This document shows, one piece after another, positions 7,410 through 14,109 of a DNA stretch of 26,388 nt. Origin of the DNA: CAYRHS01 sp964424125 (GTDB lineage: Bacteria > Actinomycetota > Acidimicrobiia > IMCC26256 > JAOSJL01); assembly GCA_964424125.1 (NCBI GenBank), contig CAYRHS010000021.1, forward strand, positions 1 through 26,388. Reading direction: 5' to 3'. How positions within the stretch are numbered: the first letter of the stretch is position 1; the number at the start of each line of letters is the position of its first letter. The notes below the pieces were generated by a model. That model worked only from the letters and a program-made list of their open reading frames with translations. It ran no database searches and was not told the origin of the DNA. The translations under genes and the position numbers were made by a program.

Positions 7410-8216
7410 GTGGACGCGGCCGAGTTCTTCGGGCTCGAACCGACCGAGGAGCCCCTTCACTGGCGGCTCCCCGTCGTTCCGCGACTCTGCTCGGGTATCG
7501 GCGCCCTCTTCGGCGGCATCGGTCTCGGAGCTTCGATCGAGATCGTCGAGCACACGCTGGAACGCCCGATCGTGTGGGCAACCGCCCAGTACCTCTCGTT
7601 CGCGCGACCGGGGGCCGTCGTCGACCTGGAGGTGACCGAGGCCGCACGCGGCCACCACGTCTCGCAGGTCCGCGTGGTCGGCCACGTCGGCGACGAAGAG
7701 ATCTTCACCGTCAACGCCGCGGCGGGCCGACGACCCGACGAGGCGGTGGGCGCGTGGGCCGGTCGCCAGGACGTCCCACCGCCCGAGGACTGCCCCCCTC
7801 GTCGGATCCCGCGCGAGCAGCGCGGGATGTTGGCCGACCACCTCGACATGCGCCTCGCGAACGCTCGCCCGCCCGAGGATCTCCCCGGTCCCCCGGGGGG
7901 CGGCCGCAGTGCGCTGTGGGTGCGGCTACCCGACGTCCCGGTCGGAGCCGCGACGCTCGCCGTCTTCGGCGACTACGTGCCGTTCGGCATCAGTCAGACG
8001 CTTGGGCAGCGCATCGGGGGGAACAGCCTCGACAACACGCTCCGCGTCGCGGCCCGGTCCGACCCGCAGTGGGTCCTCGCGGACGTGCGCGTCCACGCGG
8101 TGGCGCACGGGTTTGCGCACGGGCTCGTCCACCTATGGGGGGCTGACGGTCGCTTGCTCGGCACCGCGAGCCAGTCGACGATCGTGCGAGCCTGGAAGGA
8201 CCAGCCACGTAGCTAG
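7410..8216 (+). CDS. Acyl-CoA thioesterase-like (double hotdog) protein
   Basis: Thioesterase-family protein of 268 aa with two hotdog halves, expected to hydrolyse acyl-CoA thioesters. The first half begins near residue 30, with GGIGLGASIEIVEHTLERP forming the central helix, followed by the strands ATAQYLSFARPG and VDLEVTEAARGHHVSQVRV. The second half includes SALWVRLPDVPVG and ends VHLWGADGRLLGTASQ, both usual for this family. The GTG at 7410 has AAGGAG 6 nt upstream, so longer in-frame readings are unlikely. It lies 15 bp before the LLM oxidoreductase, probably co-transcribed. Substrate chain length cannot be read from sequence. Confidence 0.85.
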   Translation: MDAAEFFGLEPTEEPLHWRLPVVPRLCSGIGALFGGIGLGASIEIVEHTLERPIVWATAQYLSFARPGAVVDLEVTEAARGHHVSQVRVVGHVGDEEIFTVNAAAGRRPDEAVGAWAGRQDVPPPEDCPPRRIPREQRGMLADHLDMRLANARPPEDLPGPPGGGRSALWVRLPDVPVGAATLAVFGDYVPFGISQTLGQRIGGNSLDNTLRVAARSDPQWVLADVRVHAVAHGFAHGLVHLWGADGRLLGTASQSTIVRAWKDQPRS

Positions 8217-8231
8217 CGAGAGGAACCCCGC

Positions 8232-9188
8232 ATGGAGCCCCGCTACGGCCTCACGGTCCCGTTCGATCCGGTGCCGCTCGCCCAGCACCGTGAGTGGTAC
8301 GAGGAAGCCGCCGAGCTCGGCTACACCGACCTCTGGTCCGCCGAGACCCAGGGCGCCGATGCCTTCACTCCACTGGCGCTGGCAGCGGCCTGGACGCCCA
8401 CGCTGCGGCTCGGCACCGCCATCGTGCCGTCGTTCACCCGGGGCCCGGCAACGATCGCCCAGTCGGTGGCGGCCATGGCGAGCGCCGCACCGGGACGCTT
8501 CGCCTTCGGCCTCGGATGTTCCTCCAACGTGATCGTCGAGAACTGGAACGGCATCCCGTTCGAGAAGCCGTACCAGCGCAACCGCGACATGATCCGGTTC
8601 CTTCGCGCCGCGTTGAAGGGCGAGAAGGTCACCGAGGAATACGAGACCTTTTCGGTGCGGGGCTTCCGGTTGACGGTGGACCTCCACGAACCGCCACCGA
8701 TCCTGCTCGCGGCGCTCCGACCGGGGATGCTCGGGCTCGCCGGCCGCGAGGCCGACGGTGCGATCGTGAACCTCCTCGCACCCGCCGACGTCCCCAAGGT
8801 CACCGCGCACGTCGGCGAGGGCAAGGAGATCGTCGCCCGGGTCTTCGTCCTGCCGGGTCCCGACGCCGAGGTCGCACTCCCGCAGGCGAAGTTCGCGCTG
8901 GCCGGCTACCTGACCGTCCCCGTCTACCGTGCGTTCCAGGAGTGGCTCGGCCGGGGGCCGCAGCTCCAGGAGACGTGGGACCGTTGGGAGGCCGGCGACC
9001 GCGCCGGGGCGGTGGCCGCGATCCCCGACTCGGTCGCCGACGACCTCTTCGTGACGGGCTCGATCGACGAGTGCCGCGCCCGACTGCGCGAGTACCAGAC
9101 GGCCGGCATCACGACCCTCGCGCTGGCGCTCTACCCGCTCGCCGGCGTCGACGTCCGCCAGGCGATACGGGACCTGGCCCCCGGCTAG
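8232..9188 (+). CDS. LLM-class F420-dependent oxidoreductase (Rv3093c-like)
   Basis: Luciferase-like TIM-barrel oxidoreductase of 318 aa, expected to use coenzyme F420 rather than FMN. It closely follows the TIGR03841/Rv3093c pattern: GLTVPFDPVPL at the start, GYTDLWSAETQGADAFTPLA (30-49), then RLGTAIVPSFTRGPATIAQ and ENWNGIPFEKPYQR. The start ATG has GAGAGG 8 nt upstream. It follows the thioesterase gene by 15 bp, so the pair may act on an acyl-CoA or related intermediate. Its 3' end faces another LLM gene with only 5 bp between stops. Confidence 0.92.
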   Translation: MEPRYGLTVPFDPVPLAQHREWYEEAAELGYTDLWSAETQGADAFTPLALAAAWTPTLRLGTAIVPSFTRGPATIAQSVAAMASAAPGRFAFGLGCSSNVIVENWNGIPFEKPYQRNRDMIRFLRAALKGEKVTEEYETFSVRGFRLTVDLHEPPPILLAALRPGMLGLAGREADGAIVNLLAPADVPKVTAHVGEGKEIVARVFVLPGPDAEVALPQAKFALAGYLTVPVYRAFQEWLGRGPQLQETWDRWEAGDRAGAVAAIPDSVADDLFVTGSIDECRARLREYQTAGITTLALALYPLAGVDVRQAIRDLAPG

Positions 9189-9207
9189 CGGCTTCAGCGC
9201 AGCCGGG
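9180..9207. terminator. Bidirectional terminator-like hairpin between LLM genes
   Basis: CCCGGCT (9180-9186) pairs perfectly with AGCCGGG (9201-9207) across 14 nt that contain a further GCG/CGC pairing. The hairpin spans both convergent stop codons. No T-run follows on either strand, so it may be an intrinsic terminator of the T-poor actinobacterial kind or an RNA 3'-end protector. Confidence 0.5.
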
Positions 9208-10150
9208 CGAGTGCCTCGCCGGCGAGCGCGACGCTCTCGGCGTCGGCGGTGCCCGGCACCAGGTTGACGATGTGGCCGTCGAGACCCACGTCGAGGAACG
9301 CACCGAGCTGCTCGGCGATCCCGTCGGGGCTCCCGACGGTCACGAATCCACGGAACGTCTCGTCGTCGACGCCGAGGCGCTCCCGCGCCGCCGCCGCTCG
9401 CTCGTCGGCCTCCTCCTCCGTGGGTGCGACCAGGAGGGAGCCGAGGCGCGTTCGGGTGATCGCACTCGGGTCACGGCCGACGTCGTCGCAGTGACGATCG
9501 AGCACCTCGAGCAAATGGCGGATCTGCTCGACGTCGCCGAAGAGGTTCGAGTAGTCGCCGTACTGCGCCACGAGTCGCAGCGTCTTGCGCTCCCCGCTCC
9601 CCCCGATCAGGACGGGCGGACCACCCGGGCGCACCGGGCGAGGAACGTTGATCGCGTCGTGGATCGATCCGTGCCGACCCTCGAACGTCGGTGCATCCTC
9701 ACGGAACATCGCCCGGCAGATCTGCAACGCCTCTTCGAGCCGCTCGAAGCGCTCGGTGAGGGGCGGGAAGTCGAAGCCGTAGGCCGCGTGCTCCGCCTCG
9801 TTCCACGCCGCGCCGATGCCGAGCAGCGCGCGGCCCGACGAGATCACGTCGAGCGTCGTGACCATCTTGGCGAGCAACGCCGGGTTCCGATAAGTCACGC
9901 CGGTGACCAGCGTCCCGAGGTCGACACGGCTCGTGCGCGTCGCGAGCGCGGCGAGGGTCGTGTAGCCCTCGAGCATCGGATCGTCGATCGCGCCGACCAT
10001 CGGGATCTGCAGGAAGTGGTCCATCACCCACACGGAGTCGAAGCCCGCGTCCTCGGCCGCGGTCGCGAGCTCGATCACGCGATCGAACAGCCGGGCGTCG
10101 GGCGTGTCGGCGAAGGTGAAGCTCGGGATCTGGAACCCGGCGTAGGGCAT
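9194..10150 (-). CDS. LLM-class F420-dependent oxidoreductase (TIGR03560-like)
   Basis: Second luciferase-like oxidoreductase, 318 aa, of a different subfamily. Markers are GFDSVWVMDHFLQIP (36-50), LGTLVTGVTYRNPALLAKM, the barrel segment DVISSGRALLGIGAAWNE, and PPVLIGGSGERKTLRLVAQY in the cofactor region. These match the probable F420-dependent TIGR03560 group. The ATG at 10150 has GGAGG 5 nt upstream. It lies 45 bp behind the desaturase gene on the same strand and could be its second operon member, which would place it under the TetR repressor. The substrate is unknown. Confidence 0.92.
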   Translation of the reverse strand: MPYAGFQIPSFTFADTPDARLFDRVIELATAAEDAGFDSVWVMDHFLQIPMVGAIDDPMLEGYTTLAALATRTSRVDLGTLVTGVTYRNPALLAKMVTTLDVISSGRALLGIGAAWNEAEHAAYGFDFPPLTERFERLEEALQICRAMFREDAPTFEGRHGSIHDAINVPRPVRPGGPPVLIGGSGERKTLRLVAQYGDYSNLFGDVEQIRHLLEVLDRHCDDVGRDPSAITRTRLGSLLVAPTEEEADERAAAARERLGVDDETFRGFVTVGSPDGIAEQLGAFLDVGLDGHIVNLVPGTADAESVALAGEALARLR

Positions 10151-10195
10151 CGCTGCCTCCGGTCGATCTCTGGTGGGGAGGATCGACCGCGCAGG

Positions 10196-10954
10196 CTACG
10201 CGACGTGCTTGAGCTTCAGGTCGTCGTGACGAACGCGGGCGAGGCGCGTCACCGTGAGGATCCTCACCAGCCACCACCCGGGGTCGATCTCGGCGGGGCG
10301 AAACGCGAAGCGAGCGTTCGTCGGCGCGGCGTGGTGGTTGTTGTGGAGCCCCTCACCCACGGTGATCAACGCGAGCCACTGCGAGTTCGTCGCCGAGTTG
10401 GGATGGGGCCGCCGCCCGAAGGTGTGCCCGACCGCGTTGATCGCCGAGTTCAACATCAGGTAGGTGAGCGTGTGGACCGCAGCGGCGATGAGGCCCGCCT
10501 GCCAGCCGAGCGTGACGACGAGGATCGTCACCCCGATGGCGAGCCCGACCAGCGCACGGTCGTACAGCGCCCGGTCGATCCGGCGAGCAGGCAGGTCGCG
10601 CGCGAAGCGACCCACGGTCTGGCCGTCGCGGGCGACCCGTCGATAGAGCGCGACGTTCGCGAGCTGCACGCGCCAGAAGCCGAGCTGCACGGGACTGTGT
10701 GGGTCCTCGGCCACGTCGGTCGCGGCGTGGTGCTTGCGATGCACCGCCACCCACTCACGCGGGCGGATGCCGGTGGTAATCCAGATGACGAAGCGGAACC
10801 CCGCGTCCACGACGGGATGGACCGACATGGCGCGGTGCGTCAGCGTGCGGTGCAGGTAGATGCTCGTGGCGGCCGTGGCGATCTGGGTCACGACGAGCCC
10901 GGCGACGACGCCGACGACCAGCGTGCCGCCCCAGGTGGTGGGATCAACGATCAT
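10196..10954 (-). CDS. Fatty acid (acyl-CoA) desaturase
   Basis: Membrane-bound type 1 desaturase of 252 aa that inserts a double bond into acyl chains using a di-iron centre. The histidine boxes are HRTLTH (35-40), HRKHH (72-76) and HNNHH (204-208), with an extra NAVGH at 173-177 as in delta-9 enzymes. Hydrophobic segments lie around 10-32, 52-62 and 134-170. An ATG at 10969 is also in frame. I prefer the ATG at 10954 because a TATGCT -10 hexamer sits exactly 6 nt before it and the 10969 ATG would lie upstream of that promoter. The gene is somewhat short but complete. It is divergent from a TetR regulator, with an operator directly upstream of its -10. Confidence 0.92.
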   Translation of the reverse strand: MIVDPTTWGGTLVVGVVAGLVVTQIATAATSIYLHRTLTHRAMSVHPVVDAGFRFVIWITTGIRPREWVAVHRKHHAATDVAEDPHSPVQLGFWRVQLANVALYRRVARDGQTVGRFARDLPARRIDRALYDRALVGLAIGVTILVVTLGWQAGLIAAAVHTLTYLMLNSAINAVGHTFGRRPHPNSATNSQWLALITVGEGLHNNHHAAPTNARFAFRPAEIDPGWWLVRILTVTRLARVRHDDLKLKHVA

Positions 10955-10960
10955 GAGCCC

Positions 10961-10966
10961 AGCATA
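10961..10966 (-). promoter_or_regulatory. -10 element (TATGCT) of desaturase
   Basis: TATGCT on the minus strand is followed by 6 nt and the ATG at 10954. The TetR-type operator begins 4 bp further upstream, where a bound repressor would block polymerase. Confidence 0.55.
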
Positions 10967-10970
10967 CATA

Positions 10971-10986
10971 CCTACCGGTCGGTAGG
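10971..10986. promoter_or_regulatory. TetR-type operator
   Basis: CCTACCGGTCGGTAGG has perfect 7-bp arms (CCTACCG and CGGTAGG) around a GT centre. The form is typical of operators for actinobacterial TetR repressors. It lies between the divergent desaturase and TetR genes, 4 bp upstream of the desaturase -10 and about 65 bp from the TetR -10, so desaturase is the main expected target. Confidence 0.75.
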
Positions 10987-11051
10987 GCGAAATGTGCGGC
11001 CAGGCGGCCGTGCAAGAGCGATGAACGGCCGGGCCGAGTCGTCTCCGCGCC

Positions 11052-11057
11052 TACCCT
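11052..11057 (+). promoter_or_regulatory. -10 element (TACCCT) of tetR-type gene
   Basis: TACCCT is followed by exactly 6 nt and the ATG at 11064. There is no Shine-Dalgarno, so a leaderless mRNA is predicted. Confidence 0.5.
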
Positions 11058-11063
11058 TCGCAC

Positions 11064-11675
11064 ATGCGCGCTGCGGTGGACGGCCAGGACACCAAGGCGC
11101 AGATCCTCGCTGCGGCGCGACGCCGGTTTGCCGAGCACGGGTTTGCGGGCACGAGTCTGAACGAGATCGCCGACGAGGTCGGCATCCGGCGCCCGAGCGT
11201 GCTGCACCACTACCCGTCGAAGGAGGCGCTCTACCGAGCCGTCCTCGTCGACTCCTTCGCCGACTGGTTCGCACTGGTCGACGAGGCGACCGAGGGTGCA
11301 CGTGAAGGATGGCCCCAGGTCGAGCGGGTGGTGCGCGCCGCGTTCCTGTTCTTCGAGGAACACCCCGAGTTCGTCATCCTCGCGCGGCGCGAGGCGATCG
11401 ACGGCGGGCCCATCCTCCAGGAGGAGCTCGCGGTTGCGCTGCGGCCGGCCTTCGACCGCGGCGCCGCGTTCCTCGAGCGGGAGATGGACGAGGGCCGTTT
11501 GCGGCGCTACGACGCCCGCCAGCTCCTCCTCACCGGATACGGCGCCGTGCTCTCCTACCTCTCGGATGCTCCGCTCATCGGAGGGCTCCTCGACGAGGAC
11601 CCGCTGTCGCCCTCGTCGCTTGCGAGACGACGCGAGCACGTGATCTCGCTGTTTCGGAACGCGCTCGAGACGTAG
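11064..11675 (+). CDS. TetR/AcrR family transcriptional regulator
   Basis: Repressor of 203 aa. The N-terminal helix-turn-helix domain runs from about residue 12 to 60: QILAAARRRFAEHGFAGTS, then LNEIADEVGIRRPSVLHHYP as the recognition unit, then SKEALYRAVL. The C-terminal ligand and dimer domain (about 65-203) includes VVRAAFLFFEEHPEFVILARRE and resembles TetR members responding to acyl compounds, although the ligand cannot be fixed from sequence. It diverges from the desaturase across a 16-bp operator and so is its likely repressor, by analogy with DesT/FasR-like control of unsaturated lipid synthesis. The start ATG has a -10 hexamer 6 nt upstream and no Shine-Dalgarno. It converges with the following DinB-fold gene. 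Confidence 0.92.
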   Translation: MRAAVDGQDTKAQILAAARRRFAEHGFAGTSLNEIADEVGIRRPSVLHHYPSKEALYRAVLVDSFADWFALVDEATEGAREGWPQVERVVRAAFLFFEEHPEFVILARREAIDGGPILQEELAVALRPAFDRGAAFLEREMDEGRLRRYDARQLLLTGYGAVLSYLSDAPLIGGLLDEDPLSPSSLARRREHVISLFRNALET

Positions 11676-11682
11676 CGGTGTC

Positions 11683-11698
11683 CGTGGCGCCCGCCACG
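11683..11698. terminator. 16-bp palindrome between convergent genes
   Basis: CGTGGCG and CGCCACG form perfect 7-bp arms around CC, within the 25 bp between the TetR stop and the convergent DinB-fold stop. This is likely a shared terminator hairpin, though a binding site is possible. Confidence 0.4.
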
Positions 11699-11700
11699 AC

Positions 11701-12426
11701 TCAGAAGCGAACGTCGCGCTGCCAGCGGTCGAGGATCTCGGCGTCACCGAAGAGCTCCAGCTCCTCCGGCTCGACCCTTCCGACGACGCAGAGCAAGAGA
11801 TCCGAGGCGGGACCCCGCACCGCCACGTCGCCCTTGGCGTGCTCGCGAGTGACGACCGCGCCCTCGGGAGCCCGGCGGATCAACCACTCGCCGTCGACGT
11901 CGGTCGCGTGCAGGTGGATCGTCTCGCCGGTCCCGGCGCTCGCCGGTCCCGCCCGGCTGCTGTGTGCCAGGTTCTCGAGGAACTCGTCGACCCCGTCGGC
12001 GGCGAGGCCGGGCGGAACGGGCTCCGGCGTTCCTGCGGCGAGCTGCGCGTCGTAGGCGTGCACCGCCGTCTCGTGGGCCATGCGGCGGGCCCAGAACCCG
12101 CTCGTCTGCTCGGGACCCCACGACCAGACCCCGACGTCGGGCCCCGCGTCCCGGAGCGCCACGAGCAGCTCCTCGACGCCCTGTCGGAACCAGTCACCGA
12201 GCTCCGGGTCGCCGGGAGCGCCGCTCCTCGAGCGTCGCGTCGGCTCCTGCACCCGCTCCGAGACCATGGAGCCCGCCCACCGGTGCACCAGACCGACGTG
12301 TCGAACGAGCGCGCCGACGTCCCACTCCGGACAGCTGGGAACCGCGGCGTCGAGCGAACCCTCGGCGGCGACCCACAACGCGGCGGAACGGCCCGCGACT
12401 GCGTCGCAGTACTCGAGATGGTCCAT
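11701..12426 (-). CDS. Maleylpyruvate isomerase-type mycothiol-dependent protein (second copy)
   Basis: Another TIGR03083-type DinB-fold protein, 241 aa, clearly different from the one at 5798-6604. The N-terminal motif CPEWDVGALVRHVGLVHRW (32-50) carries His43. The second metal-site segment RRMAHETAVHAYDAQ carries His118 and His123. The C-terminal SCP2-like part holds VAVRGPASDLLLCVVGR. These proteins often act as mycothiol S-transferases or isomerases, but the substrate here is unknown. The ATG lies 9 nt after the SRAP stop codon. A TAGCTT hexamer ends 6 nt before the ATG and its TAG is that stop codon, so the gene may have both read-through and its own leaderless transcript. Confidence 0.87.
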   Translation of the reverse strand: MDHLEYCDAVAGRSAALWVAAEGSLDAAVPSCPEWDVGALVRHVGLVHRWAGSMVSERVQEPTRRSRSGAPGDPELGDWFRQGVEELLVALRDAGPDVGVWSWGPEQTSGFWARRMAHETAVHAYDAQLAAGTPEPVPPGLAADGVDEFLENLAHSSRAGPASAGTGETIHLHATDVDGEWLIRRAPEGAVVTREHAKGDVAVRGPASDLLLCVVGRVEPEELELFGDAEILDRWQRDVRF

Positions 12427-12432
12427 CCCGTG

Positions 12433-12438
12433 AAGCTA
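12433..12438 (-). promoter_or_regulatory. -10 element (TAGCTT) built on a stop codon
   Basis: TAGCTT on the minus strand is followed by 6 nt and the ATG at 12426. Its first three bases are the TAG stop of the SRAP gene, so an internal promoter may start at the gene junction. Confidence 0.4.
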
Positions 12439-13155
12439 GTTGCCGCCCTCGGCTTCCCCGTCCGAGGGGAGCGCCACACGTTCGAGGAGATCGGGGCCCT
12501 GGTTGCGGGGGCTGTTGACCCTCGTGCTGATCGGGTAGCGCTCGAGCACGTCCGCGGCCGGTGGAACCAGCAGCTCTTCCAGTTGATCCGTGTCGTGGTT
12601 CTCGGGATCGAGCCACTCGTCCCAGCGATCCTCGGGCAGGACCACTGGCATGCGGTCGTGCACCGGGCGCATCAGCCCGTTGGCCTCCGTCGTGACGATG
12701 GCCGTGGAGTGCACGACCTCGGCATCGGGATCGTCGGGATCGCGCCACGTCTCCCACAGTCCGGCGAAGGCGATCGGCTCACCGTCCCGGGGCCGGAACA
12801 CCCAGGGCTGCTTCGGGCGCCGTCCGGGGAGCTTCTGCCACTCGTAGAAGGCGGTTGCGGGCACGAGGCAGCGTTGCTTCGCGAAGGCGTGGCGGTAGGC
12901 GGGCTTCTCGGCAACGGTCTCGGCGCGTGCGTTGATCATGCGATCGCCGATCTTCAGGTCCTTGGCCCAGAACGGCACCAGCCCCCAGCGAAACGCTTCG
13001 AGCGTGCGAGTCCCGCCCACCGCGGTCACGCCGTAGACCAGCGCCCGGGGCGTGACGTTGTAGCGGGCGCCGAGGTCCTCGGTCTGGACGTCATCGATCC
13101 CGAACCGTTCGGCCAACAGCTCCGGCGAAGCGACCGAGACGAACCGACCGCACAT
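12436..13155 (-). CDS. SOS response-associated peptidase family protein (SRAP, YedK/HMCES)
   Basis: SRAP-domain protein of 239 aa. This family forms a stable thiazolidine crosslink with abasic sites in single-stranded DNA and so shields them. The catalytic Cys2 follows the removed start Met (MCGRF). Asn33 (YNVTP), the NARAET block (75-80), Glu105 in PATAFYEW and His166 in HDRMP match the active-site residues known from YedK. Length is normal. The start is certain because Cys2 must become N-terminal, and a TAGGAT hexamer lies exactly 6 nt upstream, giving a leaderless message. It is followed closely by the DinB-fold gene and diverges from peroxiredoxin. Confidence 0.95.
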   Translation of the reverse strand: MCGRFVSVASPELLAERFGIDDVQTEDLGARYNVTPRALVYGVTAVGGTRTLEAFRWGLVPFWAKDLKIGDRMINARAETVAEKPAYRHAFAKQRCLVPATAFYEWQKLPGRRPKQPWVFRPRDGEPIAFAGLWETWRDPDDPDAEVVHSTAIVTTEANGLMRPVHDRMPVVLPEDRWDEWLDPENHDTDQLEELLVPPAADVLERYPISTRVNSPRNQGPDLLERVALPSDGEAEGGN

Positions 13156-13161
13156 CTGCCC

Positions 13162-13167
13162 ATCCTA
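13162..13167 (-). promoter_or_regulatory. -10 element (TAGGAT) of SRAP gene
   Basis: TAGGAT is followed by 6 nt and the ATG whose Cys2 is catalytic. This is the most reliable leaderless case here, since the start codon is fixed by function. Confidence 0.55.
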
Positions 13168-13219
13168 GGGTCGGAGCCAATTCCCGACTCTTTTGCTCGA
13201 CTTTTGCCCGAACGGCACG

Positions 13220-13225
13220 TAGAGT
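13220..13225 (+). promoter_or_regulatory. -10-like TAGAGT of peroxiredoxin
   Basis: TAGAGT is about 39 nt before the peroxiredoxin ATG, leaving room for a leader that holds the purine-rich Shine-Dalgarno (AAGGAAGG). A -35 element is not convincing. Confidence 0.3.
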
Positions 13226-13264
13226 CCTCGCGACCCCACGAACACGAGGACAAGGAAGGCAAGG

Positions 13265-13900
13265 ATGGCGCTGCAACTGGGCGATACCGCCCCCGACTTC
13301 ACCGCCGAAACCACCGCCGGGGAGGTCGAGCTCCACGACTACCTGGGCGACAGCTGGGGCGTGCTCTTCTCGCACCCGGCGGACTTCACGCCCGTGTGCA
13401 CGACCGAGCTCGGCGAGGTCGCCCGGCTCAAGCCGGAGTTCGACAAGCGCAACGTCAAGGTCCTCGGCCTCAGTGTGGACCCGCTCGAGTCCCACAAGGG
13501 GTGGGTCGGCGACATCGAGGAGACGCAGGGATCCGCGCTCAACTTCCCGCTGATCGCCGACCCCGACCGGAAGGTCGCCGACCTCTACGGGATGATCCAC
13601 CCGAACGCCGATGACACGCTGACGGTGCGCTCCGTCTTCATCATCGGACCGGACAAGAAGATCAAGCTCATCATCACCTACCCGGCCTCCACGGGGCGGA
13701 ACTTCGACGAGATCCTGCGCGTGATCGACTCACTCCAGCTCACGAGCGCGCACAAGGTCTCAACGCCGGTGAACTGGCACCACGGCGACGACGTGATCAT
13801 CGGGTCCAAGGTCACCAACGAGGAAGCCAAGGAGCAGTTCCCCGAGGGTTGGAAGGAACTGAAGCCCTACCTCCGCATCGTCCCCGACCCCACGAAGTAG
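13265..13900 (+). CDS. 1-Cys peroxiredoxin (Prx6 type)
   Basis: Thiol peroxidase of 211 aa that reduces H2O2 and organic peroxides. The active site reads SHPADFTPVCTTE with peroxidatic Cys45, and no other cysteine occurs, which defines the 1-Cys mode. A Prx6-type C-terminal extension is present (NWHHGDDVIIGSKVTNEEA, about 169-187), and WKELKPYLRIVPDP closes the protein. Resolution probably needs an outside thiol such as mycothiol or ascorbate-like donors. The start is backed by AAGGAAGG about 5 nt upstream. It diverges from the SRAP gene and is followed by a strong hairpin and then the assembly gap. Confidence 0.95.
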   Translation: MALQLGDTAPDFTAETTAGEVELHDYLGDSWGVLFSHPADFTPVCTTELGEVARLKPEFDKRNVKVLGLSVDPLESHKGWVGDIEETQGSALNFPLIADPDRKVADLYGMIHPNADDTLTVRSVFIIGPDKKIKLIITYPASTGRNFDEILRVIDSLQLTSAHKVSTPVNWHHGDDVIIGSKVTNEEAKEQFPEGWKELKPYLRIVPDPTK

Positions 13901-13922
13901 CCGATCGGTAGGGGCGTCGGTA

Positions 13923-13956
13923 GGTGTGGCGGGTCGGCACCAATAGACCCCACGCC
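13923..13956 (+). terminator. Hairpin downstream of peroxiredoxin
   Basis: The left arm GGTGTGGCGGGTC pairs with GACCCCACGCC, giving about 11 pairs with a 2-nt bulge and one G-T pair, around a 10-nt loop. It starts about 20 bp after the peroxiredoxin stop and is probably its terminator. A related hairpin lies on the other side of the gap. Confidence 0.5.
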
Positions 13957-14016
13957 CCGGGGGGGCGGGGGACGCCCCAGGCCGGGGCCCGCGCCGGGCG
14001 GGGGGCGCCGCGGGCG

Positions 14017-14026
14017 NNNNNNNNNN
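14017..14026. other. Assembly gap (10 N)
   Basis: Ten undetermined bases are set in extremely G/C-rich, low-complexity sequence (about 13955-14040). True gap length is unknown. The 209 bp between the peroxiredoxin stop and the DUF559 gene hold two hairpins and no credible gene. Any reading frame crossing the N run is meaningless. Confidence 0.95.
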
Positions 14027-14065
14027 CCCCCCGCAGCTGGCTGTGGGGTGGGGGCGTCGTTGGGG

Positions 14066-14091
14066 GGCGTGGCGCCACAAATCCCCACGCC
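14066..14091. terminator. Hairpin right of the gap, downstream of DUF559 gene
   Basis: GGCGTGG (14066-14072) pairs with CCACGCC (14085-14091). A 10-bp perfect palindrome GTGGCGCCAC (14069-14078) overlaps it. On the minus strand it lies 19 bp past the DUF559 stop, as a terminator would. The arms match those of the hairpin left of the gap. Confidence 0.45.
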
Positions 14092-14109
14092 TCGCCACGG
14101 GGGAGCTGG

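Noticed and set aside
8294..11305. 1003-codon open frame on the plus strand
   Set aside because: It runs through the LLM genes, the desaturase and the TetR gene in other frames with low-complexity Arg-rich text, so it is a shadow of high GC content.
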